Positions 55,646-64,000 of a stretch of DNA of 64,000 nucleotides are shown here, piece after piece. Position 1 is the stretch's first letter, and each line of letters begins with the position of its first letter. The DNA lies in NCBI GenBank assembly GCA_028554795.2, contig CM068842.1, forward strand, positions 27,729,577 through 27,793,576. Reading direction: 5' to 3'. The position numbers and the translations under genes were made by a program. The notes under the pieces were generated by a model that saw only the letters and a list, made by a program, of their open reading frames with translations, had not been told where the DNA came from and did not search any database. Source of the DNA: Sinohyriopsis cumingii. Lineage: Eukaryota > Mollusca > Bivalvia > Unionida > Unionidae.

Positions 55646-56799
55646 AAAAGTTGAAATGACGTCCCTGATCATGGCCTATTGATCTGTTTAAATGATCAAG
55701 AATCTTCTTTGTAAGTTTTTGATTTCTCGCGCAATCGTATTATAACTAGATCTCCGTTGTTCACGTAGGACAGTGGAGATCTGATGTTATTCAGATTGTT
55801 CTCTCGTTGACCGTTACACGTAAGCGTTCCCTATTTAATGGACCCCATCTTCCCGTTTTGAAATTGTTTTCTTCAGTTATGAAAGTTAAGTTAGTGGCGT
55901 GCTTATTGAGCACGTGTAGAGCAGTGGCAATCGCACTTCTTCATCTGAAAAGATAATGTTTCCAAGATATATGAATATAACCTAACACAGTTCTGAACTA
56001 TGCCAACAATACATTTAAAAAACTGGACAGTTGTCGGCGACGTTTTTATTTGCAATCGGATAGAAAAGTGACAATGCAGGACAACAATTGCAAATTTCTC
56101 AATGAAGTCCCATCTTAGGATGTGAACTTTTTATGCACATTTTGACATTTTCACCCCACCTCCCACTCGATAGACCAGCTCCTCCTCCCCCCCCCCCCCA
56201 ACTAAAGTGCAGAATTTATTTGGACTATGTTTTAAATTGATTAATTTCGGCAGGCCTGTCACCCAAACATAACCTGACTCCAACTGGTATATTCTGACGA
56301 TGAACAACTCTCCCCCTAATCACAGTAAGTCAACCAGCTAGTTAAATCAGCCAGTGTTGACACTAAGCCGTGTTGTTGTCAATCAATACATAAAGTGGAT
56401 ACTGTACTAAGGAATGTCAGATGCCCTCCAAACACAAGGGGTTGTTTCTAAACCCGTCAGCTAATAATATCACAGACTTGCCGATTTCTATCGGATAGAT
56501 TAGGTGCATAATTGAGTATATAATTCTGTAGACTATCTGGAGAATGAAACCACAGGAAATGGACCATTTCCAGTACATGTTTGTATAGTTCTTTTTGTGT
56601 TGGCTGTAATTTACAGAGCTGGTTGTTTCTCCAAAATTGTCAAGATGTACATAATTTTTATCTGATCAGCAACATAACTTTATGTTCAATTGCGATATTT
56701 TTTTCAGATGACATCATCAGTAGCTGTCATAACAAACATTCTCATTGGTACTTTTATATTTAGATTACCGCTGAAAAATATTGTTTTCTGTACTCCTAA
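55646..56799. other. No recognisable feature
   Basis: No exon is supported. A run of about 11 C lies near 56190. Confidence 0.45.
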
Positions 56800-57735
56800 A
56801 CTACTCGGAGGATTGCTGTCGAACTTTGGATAGAGATTCATCTTGTGGTCTGGATGGTCCTGAATGAAAATGGTGCAGCTTGGTTATTCACAATGTCTGC
56901 CACAGCAACCATCTTGAAAATCTTGTTATTGCTACTCCTCCTAAATGGATGGTCATATGATTTATGATGTCTAAATGAACATGGTGCCAGTCTGATGTCT
57001 GATATCACCACCCCAGTACACTGGCCAATTTGAAAATCTTATTATTGCTACTCCTCCTAAATGGATGGTCATATTAACATGGGTTTTCCTTAAATGACTT
57101 ACTATGGTGTCAAGTTGGTTCAGAGTGAAAATAGTGCTAATCTGATGTTTAGTATGGTGACCACGTCATGCATCTTGACAACCTTATCTCTACTTCTGAA
57201 TGGATGGTCATATCAACATGACGTGAAAGACTTGTGATGTCTTGTTGGTCCTATGGATTAGTGATAAATTGATTTTCAAGATGGCTGCAGTGGTTGCCAT
57301 ATAGTATGTCTTTAAAATTCTGTTATAACCATGTCTCCTACATGGCTGGTCATATCGATATTTTGCTTTCACAAGAATTTAAAAATATATATATAATGTC
57401 TTGTCAGTTCATGAATAAAATATGCCAACCTGATATCCCATATGGCCACCATGACAGATTGAGAATCTTGTTATTGTTATGTCTCCAAAATGGAAAGCTG
57501 CATCAACATAGTGGTTTCTACCAGATTTTTTTATGATGTCTTGTTGGTCTTAAATGAATATTGTGCTCATCTGTGATCCACAGCAGGTGATTTGAAAATT
57601 TTGTTATTGCTAAAGGATATCAGAGATTTTTTAAGTTCCCTAGTTCAAGGAAGACATGTTCTTAACTTGAATTTCTGGAATTTCTTGTTTTTTGTAAATA
57701 GGTCAGGAGCATCTCTTCATTTGAAGGACTCTTGT
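56800..57735. repeat. Dispersed repeat F, long tandem copy
   Basis: Six or so diverged monomers of about 120-160 bases in one orientation: TGGTCCTGAATGAAAATGGT, CATCTTGAAAATCTTGTTAT, TGCTACTCCTCCTAAATGGA, TGGTCATATCAACATG, CTTACTATGGTGTC. The tail TTGAATTTCTGGAATTTC and GAAGGACTCTTGT leads into the 26-bp array. Confidence 0.8.
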
Positions 57736-58104
57736 TTATAAAGAATTTGAAGGACTTTTTTGTTTATAAAGAATTTGAAGGACTCATGTTTATAAAGAAT
57801 GTGAAGGACTCTTGTTTATAAAGAATTTGAAGGACTTGTTTAGAATGAATTTTAAGGACTCTTGTTTATAAAGAATTTGAAGGACTTGTTTAGAAAGAAT
57901 TTTAAGGACTCTTGTTTATAAAGAATTTGAAGGACTCTTGTTTAGAAAGAATTTGAAGGACTAATTTTTTGAAGGACTCTTGTTTATAAAGAATTTGAAG
58001 GACTCTTGTTTATAAAGAATTTGAAGGACTCTTGTTTATAAAGAATTTTAAAGGACTCTTGTTTATAAAGAATTTGAAGGACTATTTTGTTTATAAAGAA
58101 TTTT
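57724..58104. repeat. 26-bp array derived from the repeat-F tail
   Basis: About 14-15 copies of AAGGACTCTTGTTTATAAAG plus AATTTG, with small length variants. The first unit is contiguous with the tail of dispersed repeat F, whose other copies end in GGGACTCTTGT without amplification (about 14590 and 23598). Confidence 0.9.
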
Positions 58105-59017
58105 TGTTATTCTTGTTGTTGCTTATATTTGCTAAGTACCTTGATGAATTCTTTTCATACATGGGATGTACGTTTATGAAGCCAGCCTATTCATTCTGCA
58201 ACATGTGTTAATCCTTGAAGCAGGCCGGAACATTTTTATTTAATGCCTTATGACTTGTAATTAGCAGAAATACTGTTGGAAGGGTAGGGACAGGTTCACT
58301 GTACATATCACATAATTTGTAAATAAGTGTTAATATTGCTTATTATTGACAAGAAACCACCTGTAGATAAAATAATGGCCCATTGCCCCTGACAATAACC
58401 ACAATGGTAGGGATAATGATTGGTGGTGGTGATGATGAATGTGATGATGATGATGACAATGGTGGCAAAGATGACAGTGATGGCGATTGTGATTGGGATA
58501 ATAATTACAAAAAAAAAGATAACTTAGGTGGACATTATTTGCAAATGTGTCAGTTTCTGGACCAAAATACAATTATAATAATTAAAAAAAATTAGTAATA
58601 CCAGTAAGCATATTTCGTTCAAATATTAATAAGCAAATTGCAATCATAACTTGTACAAAATCTCTTACAAAAGAAATTGAGCAACAATTTCTTATGCCTT
58701 TGATAAAGTATTCAGTAATGGGACTTTTATTTTATAACAGTGGAAAGGTATTAATCAAGTCAAGGCAGATAGTTTAAGTGACTGTTGAGCGAATCAATAT
58801 TAGCCGATTAAGTCTACTCCTAACAAGCACTACTGGTATATTTTGGCCTTAATGGCTATTGAGTAATGTGAAGGAAGTCCTAGTCCCATAATTGATTGAT
58901 TAAATTCAGTTTGGAGATAACCCCAATCAAATGGATAACCTTTAGCCTTATTGGTTGTCACACTAACATGTAGTGCCTTCACCTTCTGCAAGAGCCATTT
59001 GATGTGTATTTGGTGTG
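58105..59017. other. No gene; GAT microsatellite
   Basis: An imperfect (GAT)n/(GAC)n tract lies at 58425-58490; the acidic frame over it is an artefact. Nothing else was recognised. Confidence 0.5.
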
Positions 59018-59220
59018 TACTGTATATTATCGCTTGTAAGTTGAATCCAACTGCAAATTGCACAGATCCATAGCTGCAGTTGCATAATGCACCAGCAGAT
59101 CAGGGTCTGTGCAGTTTGTTGGGAGTAAACAGGAGATCAAACAACATGGACCTGGTCTGCAGGCATATGATGCAATGGCAGATTGCAGTGTTTCTTGAAT
59201 TATAAGCAAGTACATATGAT
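59018..59220. mobile_element. MITE-1 copy
   Basis: Left TACTGTATATTATCGCTTGT, right TTATAAGCAAGTACATATG. The interior has GCATAATGCACCAGCAGATC, AGGGTCTGTGCAGTTTGTTG and TGCAATGGCAGATTGCAG. Confidence 0.82.
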
Positions 59221-59533
59221 TGCTGCTCAATGGCCCTTGTACTTAAATCTGCCTTGTACTAAAAATAGATCATAACATCATTGTGCCTGGCAGCTGCCAA
59301 ATTGTTTTAGGACAAAGCACCAAGAGACACTTTGTAACACCTAGTAATTCATGACATATATGCAAAAATAAAGTTGTTTTTATTTGCACTTCCCTCACTA
59401 TGTAATGTTCTCATATATTCAGCTATAATATATGAGTGTGCACAGTAACAGTTTTATACATTTTATTTCTTTGTCATCCGTTTGTATTGTTTTCCAGTCT
59501 TTATTTAGTAAAACTCTCCTAGGTTCATATTAA

Positions 59534-59550
59534 GTGTGTGTGTGTGTTAA

Positions 59551-59624
<74 letters not shown>

Positions 59625-59634
59625 GTGTGTGTGT
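59534..59634. repeat. (GT)n(AT)n(GT)n compound microsatellite
   Basis: Two GT runs, then about 24 AT units, then CCGTGTGTGTGTG. Such tracts can adopt Z-DNA or cruciform structure and are usually hypervariable. Confidence 0.97.
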
Positions 59635-60542
59635 TTCCCACATGAATGTGATGAAACCAATAATATTTACTTTTATCCACTTTGTTTCCTTTTCAGTTAG
59701 TGTTTGTGTGTAAAATGTGTATCATTTTAAGGGTGGCTGTCGTCATTAGGGACAGCAATTTTTGTGTTGCTGTTTTCATCAATAAATGCATAAAATTATA
59801 CCTCCCGACAATTGTTTTTGGTATATATCTTTTAATTAAGGAAATGTATTATCCACGTAGTATAAATATAATCAACCAGTACTGCTCTTTTCAACATCGT
59901 AATTCTAATGAGCATAATACATTCTTATATGTTCTAAACTGTCATAAAAAATTGTGATTTGTTTGTAAAATAGACATTGAAATAAGCACAAATTTTCTCT
60001 CCTCTTTTCTTAACTTTGTTTCCGATTAACATATCAGAAGCAGAAAAGGTTAATAAAATCACTAATGCATAATACCAACAAAACAAACAAAACCCCCAAA
60101 CAAACATTGATGCATTGTTTTTAAATGGAATATCTATGTAACATTTCTAGATTATACATGCATATCACATCAAAGAAGCAGATTGTAATTATATGTGCTA
60201 AACAAAATATAAGAAATTGTCACTTTACTACATACACGCCTCTTGATTTAAAACATGAATCACACAGAATACTTTGACATTATTTAATGGGGGTGGGGGA
60301 ATGGCAATTCCCTTGGAATTTTTATTTCAAAATATTTAGGGTATATCTATTGGTGATGAATTACAATCAGTTTGTTTATTTTACTGTTTTAGAAAGATTC
60401 ATCAAATTTTATTATATGATTTATACAGTCTGCAGGCTTAAGCACCACTGTAACTAAATATTGGAATGCACATCCATATTCAGATGAACAGATTTAATGC
60501 CTGGTACATGATTTTCAGTAAGAACAATAATACGAACAATAA
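59635..60542. other. No recognisable feature
   Basis: A 91-codon plus frame at 59682-59957 has no recognised domain. Confidence 0.4.
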
Positions 60543-60857
60543 TGACTGCTCCGGTGGCTTTGTGGTTAGAGCGTCTGCCTTGGAAGCTGGAGGTCATTGG
60601 TTTGAACCCCGGCCAAGTCATACCAAAGACTTACAAAATTGGTACTGACAGCTGCTTCACTAGGCGCTCGGCATTAAGAGGTTAGTGTTAGGACTGGTCG
60701 GCCTGGTGTCAGGATAATGTAACTGTGGGACATCATGCTACATGTCTGCAGCATGATGTCCCAGTGTTAGACATCACTATAAACTGCCACACTGCAGGCA
60801 TCATAGTAATTTGACTGAAAGATTGTTAAAGCTACGTTAAAAATCCTAATCACACAC
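60543..60857 (+). mobile_element. SINE-B copy, plus orientation, complete
   Basis: Head: GTGGCTTTGTGGTTAGAGCG (A box) and TGGTTTGAACCCCGG (B box). The body is as in 44557-44875 through AAAGCTACGTTAAAAATCC and ends ATCACACACA. A near-perfect 11-bp target duplication, ACGAACAATAA at 60532-60542 and ACGAGCAATAA at 60858-60868, flanks it. Confidence 0.93.
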
Positions 60858-61014
60858 ACGAGCAATAACATGGAAAAGAACACTGAACGCCATTACACTG
60901 GTTCGCCTTATCGGAATGGCTAATTTTAGAAACTGACATCACTGCATGTAACTTTTCACAGAAGTAAAAAGTACAAGCACCATGCTTTGTAAACAGTAAG
61001 GAGCATAGACAGAA

Positions 61015-61345
61015 GAAGGGCCTGTATCAAGAGTTTTTTAGCTTGGGACTTAAGAAATGGGGACTGTATAAAGAGTTTTTGCTTTGGACCCAAGAAATGG
61101 GGACTGTATAAAGAGGTTTTTTTTAGCTTGGGACCCAAGAAATGGGGACTGTATAAAGAGTTTTTCTTAGCTTGGGACCCAAGAAATGGGGACTGTATAA
61201 AGAGTTTTTGCTTTGGACCCAAGAAATGGGGACTGTATAGAGAGTGTTATTGCTTTGGACCCAATAAATGGGGCCTGTGTCAAGAGTATTACAGCTTTGG
61301 ACCCAATAAATGGGGCCTGTGTCAAGAGTATTACAGCTTTGGACT
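61015..61345. repeat. ~42-bp minisatellite, about eight copies
   Basis: Units AAGAAATGGGGACTGTATAA, AGAGTTTTTGCTTTGGACCC with length variants (extra TTTTAGCTTGG) and a right-hand subtype ATAAATGGGGCCTGTGTCAA. The frames over it are periodic. Confidence 0.92.
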
Positions 61346-61377
61346 GAAGAATATAATCACTGGCTTGGAGTATCTGT

Positions 61378-62190
61378 AGTGCCCACCACACATACTGTTT
61401 TTCCTTTTGTTCAGTGTTTTTGATTGGGTATTGTGCCCACCACACATACTGTTTTTCCTTTTGTTCAGTGTTTTTGATTGGGTATTGTGCCCATCACACA
61501 CACAGTTTTTCTTTTTGTTCAGTGTTTTTGATTGGGTATTGTGCCCACCACACATACTGTTTTTCCTTTTGTTCAGTGTTTTTGATTGGGTATTGTGCCC
61601 ACCACACATACTGTTTTTCCTTTTGTTCAGTGTTTTTGATTGGGTATTGTGCCCATCACACACACAGTTTTTCCTTTTGTTCAGTGTTTTTGATTGGGTA
61701 TTGTGCCCACCACACATACTGTTTTTCCTTTTGTTCAGTGTTTTTGATTGGGTATTGTGCCCACCACACACACAGTTTTTCTTTTGTTCAGTGTTTTTGA
61801 TTGGGTATTGTGCCCATCACACACACAGTTTTTCTTTTGTTCAGTGTTTTTGATTGGGTATTGTGCCCATCACACACACAGTTTTTCTTTTGTTCAGTGT
61901 TTTTGATTGGGTATTGTGCTCATCACACACACAGTTTTTCCTTTTGTTCGGTGTTTTTGATTGGGTATTGTGCCCATCACACACACAGTTTTTCTTTTGT
62001 TCAGTGTTTTTGATTGGGTATTGTGCCCATCACACACACAGTTTTTCTTTTGTTCAGTGTTTTTGATTGGGTATTGTGCCCATCACACAAACAGTTTTTC
62101 TTTTGTTCAGTGTTTTTGATTGGGTATTGTGCCCATCACACACACACAGTTTTTCCTTTTGTTCAGTGTTTTTGATTGGGTATTGTGCCC
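61378..62190. repeat. 54-bp minisatellite, about 15 copies
   Basis: Unit TGCCCACCACACATACTGTT, TTTCCTTTTGTTCAGTGTTT, TTGATTGGGTATTG (54 bases, or 53 in the right half, where one pyrimidine is missing). Two variants (CCACCACACATAC and CCATCACACACAC) are interspersed on the left; the second takes over on the right. Open frames of up to about 148 codons on both strands result from the 54-base period. Confidence 0.95.
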
Positions 62191-62414
62191 CATAAGAAGA
62201 GCAGGCTTGCTGCTGTCCATAAAAAATATTATACAGATGCCTTATAGTAACACATGGTGGCCGATATCATATAGAGAGTATGGGCTGCTTCTTCATATCC
62301 AAGGTCATCAGTTGACTTTCATTGTCCTTACATTTAGATCATGCAGTTTACTTTGTTTTTATGCCTCTATATGCTCAGGATGTAAGGTAGACCTTTTTTA
62401 CCCTCATTTTGAAA

Positions 62415-62600
62415 GAGTTCACTAATGGAGGAAGCAGTCACAGTTGCTCTGTGGTTCGTGAGTCTAACTCAATCGAAAGGGTGCATCTTTGTATTCTACC
62501 ACTGGAAAAGTCTATCTGCATCTGTGGTGTGTCCTTGGGCAAGGCACTTCACTCCAGTTGCCTTGGTATTAATCCACTTTTGTTGCCATGCCAGAAAACA
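62415..62600 (+). mobile_element. tRNA-derived SINE (family C), plus orientation
   Basis: A decayed head (GTTGCTCTGTGGTTCGTGAG) precedes a well-kept core, GGTGTGTCCTTGGGCAAGGC and ACTTCACTCCAGTTGCC, widely seen in animal SINEs. The 3' end is unclear. Confidence 0.6.
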
Positions 62601-64000
62601 CCAAATATACTAAATCAAGTACACTACTTTTCCTGCTTGCATATACATGTACTCATAAAATTCGGATTTTACCAGTATAATGTAATGTGATAATTTCAGG
62701 GATGAACTGTATTTTTTTAAACCAATTTACAGCTGTCAGTATTAATACAGAAAAAAGAATATTTAACTGTCAGCAGAAGAGAGATCTGTTTCTGATGTCA
62801 TCAATAAAATTTATTTTAAAAAATTAAAAGGAAAATAGGCTATATTCTTTAAAACCAGCTCAGGCTATCAGTTTTAACTTCTTAAAGCAATAATTAACTG
62901 ATGTGTCTGTACATGTGTATTATGTGTTAGGTCTGGTTAGTACTGCTAGATTATTTGTCATACAAATGCTTATCTTTCAATGCACAGTATGTAAGTATTC
63001 ATTAGACCACAGTACATCAACTTCTGTGTTGGTAGCTGACATGGTTACTATTCACATGTGTCCTGATCGTGTTTTGCTGCAAATGTGTTCTATCCAGTAA
63101 TTTTTTTTAAAATGAGAATTGAACAGGATACTGTTTTCTTTTGGGAAGACGTTTCAGTCTTTGAAAGTGATAAAGCAAGTCAAGAACAGTGGCTAACATG
63201 AGCATTATTTGACTGCAATAGAAATGTAAGCACTTGCATTAGTCATCTCAGCCCTCGTACTCATACTTATTCACAATAAGTTATTTCATTGCACAAGGAA
63301 ACTGCACCTTTACTTTTGTTTTGAAGATAGAACCATGATGTCTTCCAGATTTAAGTGAATACATGATATTGATAAGAAATCATTCTTGCAGTGCAAAACA
63401 AATGCTTGGAGTCATGCACCTGATCAAACAGATCAGCCTGCAATGGCAAATAAGGTTGAATAAAAATCACAGATTACCTAACAGGCAGTAAGTTTAGAAA
63501 TATTTATTTTATATTGTCATGGAGGAGAATGGGATACAAACAGATCACAGGTGCCTGTCTGTCTGTCTGTCTGTAATCTGCATGCTAGAGGAAGAACAAA
63601 TCTGTCAACACATAAAAAAGGGCACTACATATCACTGACACACCTTCTAAAGATGGAAAGACAAACAAGTTGATATGTGTATTGATACTGTATCATATCG
63701 TAGGCTGTGCATCATGAATCATAAATGCGGTAGAGGTGTCTGATTTCACTCTCGTTTTGAATACAGTAGAGTTGCATGATGTCAGTGCCTCATGGTGCAA
63801 ATGTTTTTTCTAGGAGATAAAACCTGCATGCATATATTTGAATCTCAGTTAGCATAGCTAATTTTTTACCTCATTTGCTATCTTGGGTTGCCAGTAGGAA
63901 TGCTTGGGCCAGGCTAAGAGCTTGTACAAATATTTAGAACATTTAACACCTAATGAAATTAGATGTAGACTGAAAAATTGTACATCTTATCCACAGCCAA
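62601..64000. other. No gene; CTGT microsatellite
   Basis: A (CTGT)n tract of about five units lies at 63555-63575. No exon or known repeat family was recognised in the rest. Confidence 0.45.

Noticed and set aside
61331-61853. Frames of 128-148 codons on both strands
   Set aside because: Produced by the 54-base repeat; no start context, domain or frame preference.

Overview
The window looks like non-genic (intergenic or deep intronic) DNA from an invertebrate animal, most plausibly a mollusc. It is AT-rich, has no reading frame longer than about 180 codons, no operon-like spacing and no ribosome binding sites. It is dominated by tandem arrays, tRNA-derived SINEs, short inverted-repeat DNA transposons (MITEs) and old dispersed repeats. 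The mollusc assignment rests on overall character and a SINE whose 3' end reads like GGCGTTAAACCC plus an ACAACA tail; it is an inference and the species cannot be named. No complete host protein gene can be supported. The only recognisable coding sequence is the N-terminal part of a pogo-type transposase (29708-30247, minus).

Layout. 0-1 kb: a possible first exon on the minus strand (125-403) with a GC box upstream, then an AT-rich minisatellite. 1.6-5.55 kb: two abutting satellites, a 75-bp unit and a 43-bp unit. Most 43-bp monomers carry a perfect octamer (POU-site) motif, and the array shows higher-order duplication. 7.0-8.0 kb: a 48-bp minisatellite. 9-28 kb: ordinary repeat-rich DNA with MITEs, SINEs, a TTAA-flanked transposon copy, a 128-bp near-perfect foldback element and two related 57/65-bp arrays. 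29.6-30.9 kb: an internally deleted pogo/Tigger-like transposon with both ends. 32.9-39.3 kb: two more copies of the TTAA-flanked element, one split by a SINE with a 14-bp target duplication. 40.7-44.9 kb: two small hAT-like elements (one with an 8-bp target duplication), more MITEs and a SINE with target duplications. 45-53 kb: mostly unique sequence with a G-quadruplex-type tract, a 33-bp array, an (AT)n run, SINEs and a weak exon candidate near 51.2 kb. 53-64 kb: dispersed repeats, a 26-bp array grown from a repeat tail, a GT/AT/GT microsatellite, and two minisatellites at 61.0-62.2 kb.

How the parts relate. Four transposition signatures coexist: TA duplication (pogo, foldback and palindromic MITEs), TTAA, 8-bp hAT-type, and variable-length LINE-type duplications around SINEs. 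The ten-copy palindromic MITE and the pogo element begin with similar termini (TACCGTAT...), so a pogo-like transposase could have moved both; this is inference. Several arrays appear to have been seeded from pieces of dispersed repeats. The most unusual objects are the octamer-bearing satellite with its higher-order structure, the TTAA family, and the foldback element lodged in a minisatellite.
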